Notes: generated by a model from the sequence alone, not told the origin. A stretch of 64,000 bases of DNA from Rubrivivax sp. (GCA_020248945.1 JADCGQ010000009.1:62001-126000), one strand, 5' to 3'. Counted from the stretch's first letter, positions 9,222 through 18,545 are shown. Translations and numbers: made by a program.

Positions 9222-10241
9222 TCAGCGGGTCAGCGTGACCTTGGCGAGCCCGGGTGGGTGATCAGGGTCGCGGCCGCGGGCGCGGGCCAGGGCCTCCACC
9301 ATCAGGTAGAAGCTCTGCACGGCGCTGATCGCGTCGAGGTCGGCGTGGCAGGCGCTGTGCAGCGGCAGGCATGCCAGCCCTTCGCAGCCGGGCGTGCCGG
9401 GCGCCACGGCCAGCAGCACGGCGGCCCGGCGCTGGTGCAACTGCTGCGCCAGCGCCACCAGCGAGGCCTGCGCCGGCCCTCGTGGCGCCAGCACCAGCAC
9501 CGGCCACCCCGGCCCCACGAGCGCCAGCGGGCCGTGCATCAGCTCGGCACCCGACCAGGCCTCGGCCTGGATGCCGCAGGTCTCCTTGAGCTTCAGCGCC
9601 ATCTCCTGCGCCACGGCCAGTGCCGCGCCGCGCCCCACCACATACAGCTGCTGCGCCGGCTGCCAGGCGTCGACCGCCGCGCTCCAGTCGAGCGTCGCGG
9701 CATCGGCCAGCGTCTCGGGCAGCGAGGGCAATGCCGCGAGCAGGGCGGCATCGTCACGACTGGCGGCCAGCAGTCGCACGCCGAGCACCAGCTGGGCGAT
9801 GAAGCTCTTGGTGGCCGCGACGCTGCGCTCGGGCGCCGCGTGCAGGGCCAGCGTCGATGCGGCCGCCGCGGCCAGAGGGGAGTCGGGCTCGTTGACGAGC
9901 GCCAGCGTCCACGCCCCCGCGGCCCGCAGCGCCTTCACCGAGTCGACCAGGTCGGGGCTGCGCCCTGACTGCGACCAGGCCAGTGCCAGCGGAGGCGCGC
10001 CATCGAAGCGTGCGCCGTGCAGCGTCAGCAGCGACGGCGGCAGCGACGTGACGAGACGCCCTCCGCGCTGCATCGACAGGTAGGCGAAGTGCTGGGCGGC
10101 GTGGTCGGAGCTGCCGCGCGCCAGTGTCACGATGCCGCCAGGGGGCTGCCGCAAGCGTGCGGCCGCTGCGGCCATGCCGTCGGCGTCGGCCGCGAGTTGC
10201 CGTGCCACGCAGGCGGGTGCCTCCAGCGCTTCGGTGCGCAT
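9222..10241 (-). CDS. SIS-domain protein, GlmS-isomerase-like (NagB-II/AgaS type)
   Basis: About 339 residues from the ATG at 10241, whose MRTEALEAP..VARQL start matches the family; an ATG at 10292 is also in frame and overlaps the HNH gene. There are two tandem SIS domains: the first has ARGSSDHAAQHFAYL and SQSGRSPDLV, the second GRGAALAVAQEMALKLKETCG and AEAWSGAELMHGP. The N-terminal glutaminase domain of GlmS is absent, as in glucosamine-6-phosphate deaminase type II. The C terminus LAKVTLTR retains the end of GlmS-like isomerase domains (LxKVTxT). It is probably an amino-sugar phosphate isomerase or deaminase. No Nag genes are adjacent. Confidence 0.82.
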   Translation of the reverse strand: MRTEALEAPACVARQLAADADGMAAAAARLRQPPGGIVTLARGSSDHAAQHFAYLSMQRGGRLVTSLPPSLLTLHGARFDGAPPLALAWSQSGRSPDLVDSVKALRAAGAWTLALVNEPDSPLAAAAASTLALHAAPERSVAATKSFIAQLVLGVRLLAASRDDAALLAALPSLPETLADAATLDWSAAVDAWQPAQQLYVVGRGAALAVAQEMALKLKETCGIQAEAWSGAELMHGPLALVGPGWPVLVLAPRGPAQASLVALAQQLHQRRAAVLLAVAPGTPGCEGLACLPLHSACHADLDAISAVQSFYLMVEALARARGRDPDHPPGLAKVTLTR

Positions 10242-10284
10242 CGCCGACGCACTGGCGCCGCCTGACAGGCGGCGCGCGACCGCT

Positions 10285-10842
10285 TCAGCCATGCAGCCGC
10301 GAACTGCGCGGCACGCTGGCCAGCAGGAACTCCATCTGGTCGGCGACGATGCGGCGGCCGCGCAGGATCATGTCTTCGTGCAGGCTCGGCACGTAGGGCA
10401 GGTACAGCAGCGTCATGCGCGCTTCTTCGGGCAGCCGGTTGCCCTTGTTGCCGTTGCAGGTGCGGCAGGCGGTGATGCAGTTCATCCAGCTGTCGGCGCC
10501 GCCGCGCGACACCGGCACGATGTGCTCGCGCGTGAGGTCGTCCAGGTGGAAGTGGCCGCCGCAGTAGGCGCAGATCTGGCGGTCGCGCGCAAACAGCTTG
10601 GGGTTCGTGATGGCGGGTGTGGTGCGCCAGGCCCGGCTGGGCATGGCGCCGCGCACGGCCACGATGGGGTGGAGCTCGATGCGGCTTTGCAGCCCCGTGC
10701 TGCGCTGCATGCCGCCGCGCAGCACCTGGAAGGTGTCGCCCAGGGTCCAGGCCACCGCATTGGCCGCGTAAAGCACGGCCGCTTCCCGCGGGCTGATCCA
10801 CGCTTGGGGCCGGCCTGATATGTCCAGCTGCAGCACATCCAT
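10285..10842 (-). CDS. HNH endonuclease
   Basis: 185 residues from the ATG at 10842 (MDVLQLDISGRPQAW); a start at 10878 adds 12 residues. The HNH/zinc-ribbon core is CAYCG..(about 20)..HIVPVSRGGADSW.NC..AC..CN..KG: paired cysteines CxxC, the catalytic His before IVPVSRGG, the Asn in WMNCI, and a second CxxCN. This stand-alone form is widespread and often core in Burkholderiales; its cellular role is uncertain and no restriction or phage genes are adjacent. It is divergent from the TetR gene. Confidence 0.88.
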   Translation of the reverse strand: MDVLQLDISGRPQAWISPREAAVLYAANAVAWTLGDTFQVLRGGMQRSTGLQSRIELHPIVAVRGAMPSRAWRTTPAITNPKLFARDRQICAYCGGHFHLDDLTREHIVPVSRGGADSWMNCITACRTCNGNKGNRLPEEARMTLLYLPYVPSLHEDMILRGRRIVADQMEFLLASVPRSSRLHG

Positions 10843-11020
10843 CCGTCGAGCGTAACTGATCGGACATGACCGCTTCAAGCCGGCCCGCGCCAGGGCGATT
10901 TCAAGGGTTAACCCGATAGCGATGAAACCTGAGCGACCCCGGCGTGTCCCAGGCTAGAGAGCAGCCCCCAAAAAAGTCGCTGTTCTGCGCTGCGCCCGAG
11001 GACCCGGTCGAGCCAGAATA

Positions 11021-11032
11021 GAACGACCGTTC
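11021..11032. promoter_or_regulatory. candidate TetR-family operator before the beta-oxidation operon
   Basis: GAACG-AC-CGTTC is a perfect 5-base inverted repeat with a 2-base spacer. It extends with one mismatch per arm to an 18-base palindrome (11018-11035). It ends 17 bases before the GTG of the TetR-family gene at 11050, in the position expected for autorepression. Its shape (GAACGnnCGTTC) resembles operators of TetR-type fatty-acid regulators. Binding by this regulator is inferred. Confidence 0.6.
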
Positions 11033-11049
11033 GATTTTCAGATCTGCCT

Positions 11050-11769
11050 GTGCCCCAACTCGACGCGCCGACCGCCGACACCGCCCTCGATGCCCCCGCC
11101 GGCCGCGCCGGTGCCCGGGGCAGCGCACGGGCGCTGCAGAAGGGTCAGCAGACCCGCGCCACCATCCTGGAGGCGGCACTCGGCCTGGCCTCGCACATGG
11201 GGCTCGAAGGCCTGTCGATCGGCGCGCTGGCCGAAGTCACGCAGATGAGCAAGAGCGGCGTCTTCGCCCACTTCGGCTCGCGCGAGGAGTTGCAGATCTC
11301 CGTCATCCGCGAGTACCACCAGCGCTTCGAGGAAGAGGTGTTCTTCCCGGCCGTGCGGCTGCCGCGCGGCCTGCCGCGGCTGCGCGCGATGTTCGAGAAC
11401 TGGGTCAAGCGCGTCAGCGTCGAGATCGACTCGGGCTGCATCTACATCAGCGGCGCCGTCGAGTTCGACGACCGCCCCGGCCCCGTGCGCGACGCGCTTG
11501 CCAGCATGGTGCTGGCGTGGCACGCCGCGCTCGAGAAGGCCATCCGCATCTCGGTGGCTGAAGGGCACCTGGGGCCCGACACCGAGGCCGAGCAGATGCT
11601 GTTCGAGCTGCACGGCCTGATCCTCGCGCTGCACCACGACGCCCGCTTCCTGCGCACGCCCGGCGCGCTCGATCGTGCCCGCCGCGGCTTCGAGCGCACC
11701 TTGTCGCACTACGCCGTGGCGGGCGCTGCCGAGCCGGGCACCACCCCGCTGCGCCGCGCGCGCCGCTGA
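11050..11769 (+). CDS. TetR/AcrR-family transcriptional regulator of the beta-oxidation operon
   Basis: 239 residues from a GTG start. After a low-complexity N terminus, the helix-turn-helix lies at about 32-80: TRATILEAALGLASHMGLEGLSIGALAE, then MSKSGVFAHFGSREELQ, a standard TetR recognition-helix layout. The C-terminal ligand domain resembles TetR_C members associated with acyl-CoA dehydrogenase genes. It heads the operon 11050-19280, starting 50 bases before the acyl-CoA dehydrogenase. A palindromic operator candidate sits immediately upstream, so it most likely senses an acyl-CoA or fatty acid and represses its own operon. Confidence 0.88.
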   Translation: MPQLDAPTADTALDAPAGRAGARGSARALQKGQQTRATILEAALGLASHMGLEGLSIGALAEVTQMSKSGVFAHFGSREELQISVIREYHQRFEEEVFFPAVRLPRGLPRLRAMFENWVKRVSVEIDSGCIYISGAVEFDDRPGPVRDALASMVLAWHAALEKAIRISVAEGHLGPDTEAEQMLFELHGLILALHHDARFLRTPGALDRARRGFERTLSHYAVAGAAEPGTTPLRRARR

Positions 11770-11818
11770 GCCGCCACGCGCCCCTTTTCTGTCCCTATCC
11801 GTTTTCAGGAGTCGTCCC

Positions 11819-13621
11819 ATGCCCCAGTACAACCCGCCGCTGCGCGACATGCAGTTCGTGCTGCACGAGTTGCTCGACGTGACGCAGGTGCTGAAGTCCT
11901 ACCCGGCCCATGCCGAGCTCGATGTCGACACGGTGAACGCCGTGCTCGAAGAAGGCGGCAAGTTCTGCTCGCAGGTGCTGGCCCCGCTCAACCTGAGCGG
12001 CGACCAGGAAGGCTGCACGCTCGACCGCAGCACCCATGCCGTGACCACGCCCAAGGGCTTCAAGGAGGCCTACGCGCAGTTCGTGCAGGGCGGCTGGCCG
12101 GCGCTGTCGACCGACCCGGTGTTCGGCGGCCAGGGCCTGCCGCACTTCATGAACCAGAGCTTCTACGAGATGCTCAACAGCGCCAACCAGGCCTGGACGA
12201 TGTACCCCGGCCTCGCGCACGGCGCCTATGAATGCCTGCACGAGCACGGCTCGCCCGAGCAGAAACAGCTGTACCTGCCCAAGCTGGTGAGCGGCCAGTG
12301 GATCGGCACGATGTGCCTGACCGAGCCGCACTGCGGCACCGACCTCGGCCTGCTGCGCACCAAGGCCGAGGCGCAGGCCGACGGCAGCTACCGCATCACC
12401 GGCAGCAAGATCTTCATCAGCGGTGGCGAGAGCGACTTTGCCGAGAACATCGTGCACCTGGTGCTCGCCCGCCTGCCCGACGCACCAGTCGGCAGCAAGG
12501 GCATCAGCCTGTTCGTGGTGCCGAAATTCCTGCCGCAGGCCGACGGCAGCCTGGGCGCGCGCAACCCGATCTTCTGCACGGGCCTCGAGCACAAGATGGG
12601 CATCAACGGCAGCGCCACCTGCCAGATCTCGCTCGACGGCGCCACCGGCTGGCTGGTGGGCGAGCCCAACCGCGGCCTGGCGGCGATGTTCGTGATGATG
12701 AACGTGGCGCGCATCGGCGTCGGCATGCAGGGCCTGGGCCTCACCGAGGTGGCCTATCAAAACGCCGTGGCGTATGCGAAAGACCGCCTGCAGATGCGCA
12801 GCCTGTCGGGCACCAAGGCCGCCGACAAGCCGGCCGACCCCATCATCGTGCACCCCGACGTGCGCAAGATGCTGCTGACGGCGCGCGCCTACGCCGAGGG
12901 CGGCCGCGCCTTCGCGATGTGGACGACGCTGCAGATCGACAAGGCGCTCGCCACCGACGACGAGGACGAGAAGCGCGAGTGCGAAGACCTGGTCGCACTC
13001 GTCACGCCCATCGTCAAGGCCTTCCTCACCGACAACGCCTGGATCGCCACCTCGCACTGCATGCAGGTGTTCGGCGGCCACGGCTACGTCAAGGAGTGGG
13101 GCATGGAGCAGTTCGTGCGCGACAGCCGCATCAACATGATCTACGAGGGCACCAACACCATCCAGGGCCTCGATCTGCTGGGCCGCAAGGTGCTGGCCGA
13201 CAACGGCAAGAAGCTCAAGGCCTTCGGCCGCCTGATCGCCGAGTTCGTCGAGGAAGAGGGCGTGCGCGAGGACATGCAGGAGTTCGTCAACCCGCTGGCC
13301 GACCTGGGCGACAAGGTCACCAAGCTGACCACCGAACTGGGCATGAAGGCCTTCGCCAACACCGACGAGGTGGGCGGCGCGGCGGTGGACTACCTGCGGA
13401 TCGTGGGCCACCTGATCTACGGCTACTTCTTCGCCCGCATGGCGAAGATCGCGCTCGACAAGATCAAGGAGCAGGGCGATGCCGTCGAGCCGTTCTACAC
13501 CGCCAAGCTGCACACGGCGCGCTTCTACTTCGCCAAGCTGCTGCCCGAGACGGCCGGCCTCATCCGCACCGCCCGCAGCGGCGTGGCGCCGCTGATGGCC
13601 ATGGACGAAGCCCTGTTCTGA
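11819..13621 (+). CDS. acyl-CoA dehydrogenase (FadE-like, about 600 residues)
   Basis: FAD enzyme for the first step of beta-oxidation. 600 residues from the ATG at 11819, preceded by CAGGAG (11806-11811). Conserved elements include GTMCLTEPHCGTDLGLLRTKA (FAD/substrate loop), ITGSKIFISGGE, the motif CMQVFGGHGYVKEWGMEQF.RD.RI and the catalytic-base region IYEGTNTIQGLDLLGRKVL. The C-terminal 120 residues form the extra domain of the long betaproteobacterial FadE subclass. First structural gene of the operon, with the DUF2147 and FadB-type genes following. Confidence 0.93.
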   Translation: MPQYNPPLRDMQFVLHELLDVTQVLKSYPAHAELDVDTVNAVLEEGGKFCSQVLAPLNLSGDQEGCTLDRSTHAVTTPKGFKEAYAQFVQGGWPALSTDPVFGGQGLPHFMNQSFYEMLNSANQAWTMYPGLAHGAYECLHEHGSPEQKQLYLPKLVSGQWIGTMCLTEPHCGTDLGLLRTKAEAQADGSYRITGSKIFISGGESDFAENIVHLVLARLPDAPVGSKGISLFVVPKFLPQADGSLGARNPIFCTGLEHKMGINGSATCQISLDGATGWLVGEPNRGLAAMFVMMNVARIGVGMQGLGLTEVAYQNAVAYAKDRLQMRSLSGTKAADKPADPIIVHPDVRKMLLTARAYAEGGRAFAMWTTLQIDKALATDDEDEKRECEDLVALVTPIVKAFLTDNAWIATSHCMQVFGGHGYVKEWGMEQFVRDSRINMIYEGTNTIQGLDLLGRKVLADNGKKLKAFGRLIAEFVEEEGVREDMQEFVNPLADLGDKVTKLTTELGMKAFANTDEVGGAAVDYLRIVGHLIYGYFFARMAKIALDKIKEQGDAVEPFYTAKLHTARFYFAKLLPETAGLIRTARSGVAPLMAMDEALF

Positions 13622-13656
13622 ACCCCGTTCCACCACCAGACCTGCAGAGACGAAAC

Positions 13657-14106
13657 ATGAAGACCTTTGCCGCTGCCGCATCGACACTGGCCCTGACGCT
13701 GTTCGCCGGCGCCGCGCTGGCCCAGGCCACGCCCGTGGGCGTGTGGAAGAGCATCGACGACAAGACCAAGACCGAGCGCGCGCAGATCCGCATCACTGAC
13801 AGCAACGGCGTGCTCAGCGGCAAGATAGAGAAGCTGCTCGCCGCCGACGCCAAGCAAGACGCCGTCTGCGACAAGTGCAGCGACGACCGCAAGGGCAAGC
13901 CCATCGTCGGCATGGAGATCCTGCGCGGCGTGCGCAAGACCGACGGCCACGACCACTGGGACGGCGGCACCATCCTCGATGCCGCCGAGGGCAAGGTCTA
14001 CAAGGTGCGCATGACGCCCGCCGACGGCGGCAAGAAGCTCGACGTGCGCGGCTACGTGGGCATGCCCATGCTAGGCCGCACGCAGACCTGGATCCGCATC
14101 GAATAA
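13657..14106 (+). CDS. DUF2147 family secreted protein
   Basis: 149 residues with a clear signal peptide (MKTFAAAASTLALTLFAGAALA, cleavage near residue 22-24). The mature part begins PVGVWKSIDDKTKTERAQI and has the family core GVLSGKIEKLL...CDKCSDDRKGKPIVGMEIL...DGGTILDAAEGKVYKVRM, typical of DUF2147. The family is a small beta-barrel of unknown function, predicted periplasmic here. It lies inside the beta-oxidation operon, 35 bases after acyl-CoA dehydrogenase and 3 bases before the FadB-like gene, so it is co-transcribed; a role in handling fatty acids is only inference. Confidence 0.88.
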   Translation: MKTFAAAASTLALTLFAGAALAQATPVGVWKSIDDKTKTERAQIRITDSNGVLSGKIEKLLAADAKQDAVCDKCSDDRKGKPIVGMEILRGVRKTDGHDHWDGGTILDAAEGKVYKVRMTPADGGKKLDVRGYVGMPMLGRTQTWIRIE

Positions 14107-14109
14107 GGA

Positions 14110-16512
14110 ATGCTCGACATGAACCGATTCTCCGTGCGCAAGGTGGCCGTTCTCGGCGCCGGCGTGATGGGCGCGCAGATCGCCGCCCACCTTGTGAACT
14201 GCCGCGTGCCGGTTGTTCTTTTCGACTTGCCGGCCAAAGAGGGTCCGAAGAGTGCGATCGCCACGAAGGCCATCGACAACCTCAAGAAGATCAAGCCCGC
14301 GCCGCTGGGCCTGGCCGACGAGGCCGCGCTCATCCAGCCGGCCAACTACGAAGAGCACCTGGCGCTGCTGGCCGACTGCGACCTCGTCATCGAGGCCATC
14401 GCCGAGCGCATGGACTGGAAGCTCGATCTGTACACGAAGATCGCGCCGTTCGTCGCGCCGCATGCCCTGCTGGCCAGCAACACCTCGGGCCTGAGCATCA
14501 CCAAGCTCTCCGAGGTGCTGCCCGAGGCCATCCGCCCGCGCTTCTGCGGCATCCACTTCTTCAACCCGCCGCGCTACATGGCGCTGGTGGAGCTCATCGA
14601 CACGCCGGCCACCAGGCCCGAGGTGCTGGACGAGCTCGAAGCCTTCGTGACGACGACGCTCGGCAAGAGCGTGGTGCGCGCCAAGGACAGCCCGAACTTC
14701 ATCGCCAACCGCGTGGGCATCGCTGGCATGCTGGCGACGATGAAGGAGGCCGAGACCTACGGCCTGAGCTACGACGTCGTCGACGACCTCACCGGCAAGA
14801 AGTTCGGCCGCGCCAGCAGCGGCACCTTCCGCACGGCGGATGTCGTGGGCCTGGACACCATGGCGCACGTCATCAAGACGCTGCAGGACAACCTGGCCGA
14901 TGACCCGTTCTACGCCAGCTACGCCACGCCAGCGGTGCTGAAGGCGCTCATTGACAAAGGCGCGCTGGGCCAGAAGGCTGGCGCCGGCTTCTACAAGAAG
15001 GTCGGCAAGGACATCCTGCGCCTGGACCCGGCCAAGGCGGACTACGTGCCCGCGGGCGGCAAGGCCGATCCGCTGGTGGACCGCATCCTCAAGAAGGCCC
15101 CGGCCGAGCGCCTGAAGCTGCTGCGCGAAAGCACCAACCCGCAGGCGAAGTTCCTGTGGGCCATCCTGCGCGACGCCTTCCACTACGGCGCCGTGCACCT
15201 GGAGAGCATCGCCGAGACGGCGCGTGATGTCGACTTCGCCATGCGCTGGGGCTTCGGCAGCAAACAGGGTCCGTTCGAGCTGTGGCAGGCCGCCGGCTGG
15301 ACGCAGGTGGCTGAATGGGTGAAGGCCGACATCGACGCCGGCCAGGCGCTGAGCAGCGCGCCGCTGCCGGCCTGGGTGTTCGAAGGGCCCGTGGCCGAGC
15401 GCGGCGTGCACACGCCCGAGGGCTCGTGGAGCCCGGCCGCCAAGGCCTTCGTGCCGCAGCGCCGGCTGCCCGTGTACACGCGCCAGCACTTCCGCGAGGA
15501 CGTGCTGGGTTCGGGCGCGGCCGAGCCGCTGAAGAGCGGCACCGAGGTCTGGAAGAACGACGACGTGCGGCTGTGGACGCTGGACGGTGAGGTGCTGATC
15601 ACCAGCATCACCTGCAAGCTGCACCTCATCAGCCCGGGCGTCGTCGAGGGCCTGCTGAAGGCGGTGGAACTGGCCGAGCAGTCTTACGCCGGCGTCGTGA
15701 TCTGGTCGCCGGACGATGTGTTCTCCGCCGGTGCCAACCTCGAGAGCCTGATGCCGGTGTTCATGAAACACGGCAGCAAGGGCATCAAGCCCGAGGTGAA
15801 GAAGCTGCAGGACGCGCTGCTGCGCGTGCGCTATGCGCAGGTGCCGGTGGTGGCTGCCGTGCGCGGCATCGCACTCGGGGGTGGCAACGAAGTCGCCATC
15901 CACTGCGCACGCCGTGTGGCGGCGATGGAAAGCTACATGGGCTTCGTCGAAGTCGGCGTGGGCCTCGTGCCGGCCGGCGGTGGCCTGGCCTACGTGGCAC
16001 GGCGCGCCGCCGAGATGGCGGCCGCGGGCAACGCCAACGCCGACATCCAGAAGTTCCTGATCGACGGCTTCACCAGCGCCGCCATGGCCAAGGTGGGCAC
16101 CAGCGCGCTCGAGAACCGCAAGCTCGGCTACTTGATCGACGGCGACATCGTCGTGCCGCACAAGGACGAGCTGCTGTTCGTGGCCGCGGCGCAAGTGAAG
16201 GCGTTGTCGGCCAGCGGTTACCGCCCGCCAGTGCGCACGTTGTTCCCGGTGGCCGGCCGCAACGCCACCGCCACCATCCAGGGACAACTGGCCAACATGC
16301 GCGACGGCGGCTTCGTCAGCGCGCATGACTTCCACATCGCGATGCTGATTGCCGAAGTGGTGTGTGGCGGCGATGTCGACGGCGGCAGCCTCGTCACCGA
16401 GGAATACCTGCACACGCTGGAGCGCGACCGCTTCTGCGCGCTGCTGGATCACCCGAAGACGCAGGAACGCATCATGGGCATGCTGCAGACCGGCAAGCCG
16501 GTGCGGAACTGA
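14110..16512 (+). CDS. 3-hydroxyacyl-CoA dehydrogenase / enoyl-CoA hydratase fusion (FadB/FadN-like)
   Basis: 800 residues. The dehydrogenase half comes first: NAD-binding VAVLGAGVMGAQIAAHL at about 13-29, then the catalytic region FCGIHFFNPPRYMALVELI. The C-terminal half is a crotonase-type hydratase with VVAAVRGIALGGGNEVAIHC and MGFVEVGVGLVPAGGG. This order (dehydrogenase then hydratase) is that of FadN-type proteins, the reverse of E. coli FadB. The hydratase lacks a perfectly canonical active site by eye but keeps both oxyanion-loop glycines. It catalyses the second and third beta-oxidation steps and is followed 18 bases later by thiolase. Confidence 0.92.
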   Translation: MLDMNRFSVRKVAVLGAGVMGAQIAAHLVNCRVPVVLFDLPAKEGPKSAIATKAIDNLKKIKPAPLGLADEAALIQPANYEEHLALLADCDLVIEAIAERMDWKLDLYTKIAPFVAPHALLASNTSGLSITKLSEVLPEAIRPRFCGIHFFNPPRYMALVELIDTPATRPEVLDELEAFVTTTLGKSVVRAKDSPNFIANRVGIAGMLATMKEAETYGLSYDVVDDLTGKKFGRASSGTFRTADVVGLDTMAHVIKTLQDNLADDPFYASYATPAVLKALIDKGALGQKAGAGFYKKVGKDILRLDPAKADYVPAGGKADPLVDRILKKAPAERLKLLRESTNPQAKFLWAILRDAFHYGAVHLESIAETARDVDFAMRWGFGSKQGPFELWQAAGWTQVAEWVKADIDAGQALSSAPLPAWVFEGPVAERGVHTPEGSWSPAAKAFVPQRRLPVYTRQHFREDVLGSGAAEPLKSGTEVWKNDDVRLWTLDGEVLITSITCKLHLISPGVVEGLLKAVELAEQSYAGVVIWSPDDVFSAGANLESLMPVFMKHGSKGIKPEVKKLQDALLRVRYAQVPVVAAVRGIALGGGNEVAIHCARRVAAMESYMGFVEVGVGLVPAGGGLAYVARRAAEMAAAGNANADIQKFLIDGFTSAAMAKVGTSALENRKLGYLIDGDIVVPHKDELLFVAAAQVKALSASGYRPPVRTLFPVAGRNATATIQGQLANMRDGGFVSAHDFHIAMLIAEVVCGGDVDGGSLVTEEYLHTLERDRFCALLDHPKTQERIMGMLQTGKPVRN

Positions 16513-16530
16513 GCGAAGGACAAAACCATC

Positions 16531-17730
16531 ATGAGCAAGCAGATCCAAGACGCCTACATCGTCGCCGCCAGCCGCACGCCCATCGGCAAGGCGCCGCGCG
16601 GCGTGTTCCGGAACATGCGACCCGACGACCTGCTGGTCGCGGCCGTGAAGAGCGCGCTGGCGCAAGTGCCGAACCTCGACCCCAAGGCCATCGAGGACGC
16701 CATCATCGGCTGCAGCTTCCCCGAGGGCGAGCAGGGCATGAACATGGCCCGCGTAGCGATGGTGCTGGCGGGGTTGCCGCACAGCGTGGGCGGTGTCACC
16801 GTCAACCGCTTCTGCGCCAGCGGCCTGACGGCGCTGCAGATGGCGGCTGACCGCATCCGCATTGGCGAGGCCGACGTGATGATCGCCGGTGGTGCCGAAA
16901 GCATGAGCATGGTGCCCATGGGTGGCAACAAGCCGAGCTTCAACCCTGAGGTCTTTGCCAAGGACGAAAACGTCGGCATCGCCTACGGCATGGGCCTCAC
17001 GGCCGAGAAGGTGGCCACGCAGTGGAAGGTGAGCCGCGAAGACCAGGACGCCTTCGCGCTGGCCTCGCACCAGAAGGCGCTGGCGGCGCAGGCCGCGGGC
17101 GAGTTCGCCGCCGAGACCGTGGCCGTCGACGTGATCTCGCGGATGCCCAACCTGGCCACGGGCGAGGTGAGCGTGAGCACGCGCACGGTGCGCCTGGACG
17201 AGGGCGCACGCCCCGACACCAACCTCGAGGGCCTGGCCAAGCTGCGCCCGGTGTTTGCCGCCAAGGGCAGCGTCACGGCCGGCAACAGCTCGCAAACCAG
17301 CGACGGCGCCGGTGCGCTCATCCTCGCCAGCGAGAAGGCCTGCAAGCAGTTCGACCTGAAGCCGCTGGCGCGCTTCGTCAGCTTCGCGGCGCGCGGCGTG
17401 GCGCCCGAGATCATGGGTATCGGCCCCATCGAGGCCATCCCGGCCGCGTTGAAGTACGCCGGCCTGACGCACAACGACCTCGACTGGATCGAGCTCAACG
17501 AGGCCTTCGCCGCGCAGGCGCTGGCCGTCATCCGCACCTGCGGCCTGGACCCCGCCAAGGTCAACCCGATGGGCGGCGCCATCGCCTTGGGCCACCCGCT
17601 GGGCGCCACCGGCGCCATCCGCGCCGCCACCGTGGTGCACGCGCTGCAGCGCCGCCAGCTTAAGTACGGCATGGTGACGATGTGCGTCGGCATGGGCCAA
17701 GGCGCCGCCGGCATCATCGAACGTGTCTGA
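16531..17730 (+). CDS. acetyl-CoA C-acyltransferase (thiolase)
   Basis: 399 residues. Releases acetyl-CoA from 3-ketoacyl-CoA. The nucleophilic cysteine is C95 in VNRFCASGLTALQMAAD. The conserved AGGAESMSMVPMGG follows, and near the C terminus NPMGGAIALGHPLGATGAIRA supplies the catalytic histidine and MCVGMGQGAAGI the second cysteine. The length is normal. Position directly after the FadB-like gene mirrors the fadBA/fadNA arrangement; the Fad-type 3-ketoacyl-CoA thiolase role is preferred over biosynthetic PhaA because of the operon. Confidence 0.94.
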   Translation: MSKQIQDAYIVAASRTPIGKAPRGVFRNMRPDDLLVAAVKSALAQVPNLDPKAIEDAIIGCSFPEGEQGMNMARVAMVLAGLPHSVGGVTVNRFCASGLTALQMAADRIRIGEADVMIAGGAESMSMVPMGGNKPSFNPEVFAKDENVGIAYGMGLTAEKVATQWKVSREDQDAFALASHQKALAAQAAGEFAAETVAVDVISRMPNLATGEVSVSTRTVRLDEGARPDTNLEGLAKLRPVFAAKGSVTAGNSSQTSDGAGALILASEKACKQFDLKPLARFVSFAARGVAPEIMGIGPIEAIPAALKYAGLTHNDLDWIELNEAFAAQALAVIRTCGLDPAKVNPMGGAIALGHPLGATGAIRAATVVHALQRRQLKYGMVTMCVGMGQGAAGIIERV

Positions 17731-17757
17731 ACCTTCGCAGGCCAAGAAGGAATCCGC

Positions 17758-18531
17758 ATGAGCATCAAGACCGCCACCTTCAACGGCGTGGCCACCATCG
17801 AGATCGCGCGCCCCGAGAAGAAGAACGCGCTCACCGTGGCCATGTACCAGGCCATGGCCGACGCGCTGAACGCCGCGCGTGAAGACGGCGCCGTGCGCGC
17901 GGTGCTGATCACCGGGCAGCCCGGCATCTTCACCAGCGGCAACGACGTCGAGGACTTCCTCACGCGCCCGCCCGGCCAGGGCAGCGACTCGATGGACTCG
18001 CCGGTGTTCCGCTTCATGCGCGCGCTGCTCGACTGCGACAAGCCCGTGGTGGCGGCCGTCACCGGCGCGGCCATCGGCATCGGCACGACGATGCTGCTGC
18101 ACTGCGACTTCGTCTACGTCTCCGACGAAGCCCGTCTGGCGATGCCCTTCGTCGCGCTGGGCCTGGTGCCCGAGTACGCCAGCAGCCTGGTGGTGCCGCA
18201 GCTGATGGGCCACCGCCGTGCGGCCGAGAAGCTGCTGCTCGGCGACCCCTTCACGCCCGAGCAGGCGGTGGAGTGCGGCGTTGCCAGCGCCGTGCTGCCG
18301 GCCGGCGAGGTGGTGGCGCATGCGCGCCGCGTGGCCGAGCGTTTCAACGCGCTGCCGCCGGGCGCCGTGCGCGAGGCCAAGCAGTTGATGCGCGCGCCGC
18401 AGCGCGAGCTGACGCTGCAGACCATCCGCACCGAAGGCGAGGTCTTCGGCCGCCGCCTGCGCAGCCCCGAGGCGATGGAAGCCTTCCAGGCCTTCCTGCA
18501 GAAGCGCAAGCCCGACTTCAGCAAGTTCTGA
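17758..18531 (+). CDS. enoyl-CoA hydratase/isomerase family protein
   Basis: 257 residues, crotonase fold. ITGQPGIFTSGNDVEDFL gives the first oxyanion loop, in the form usual for delta3-delta2-enoyl-CoA isomerases (FTSGNDxxDF), and VVAAVTGAAIGIGTTMLLHCDFVY gives the second. FVALGLVPEYASSLVVPQLMG follows. The lack of an obvious catalytic Glu pair and the TSGNDV motif favour an isomerase for unsaturated fatty acids over a main-pathway hydratase, but this is inference. Sixth gene of the operon, 27 bases after thiolase. Confidence 0.88.
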   Translation: MSIKTATFNGVATIEIARPEKKNALTVAMYQAMADALNAAREDGAVRAVLITGQPGIFTSGNDVEDFLTRPPGQGSDSMDSPVFRFMRALLDCDKPVVAAVTGAAIGIGTTMLLHCDFVYVSDEARLAMPFVALGLVPEYASSLVVPQLMGHRRAAEKLLLGDPFTPEQAVECGVASAVLPAGEVVAHARRVAERFNALPPGAVREAKQLMRAPQRELTLQTIRTEGEVFGRRLRSPEAMEAFQAFLQKRKPDFSKF

Positions 18532-18545
18532 TCGGCCGCACCGCG

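Noticed and set aside
14071..18321. 1416-residue open frame on the minus strand across the beta-oxidation genes
   Set aside because: High-GC antisense shadow: His/Arg/Ala-rich, no domain, and fully covered by well-supported plus-strand genes.
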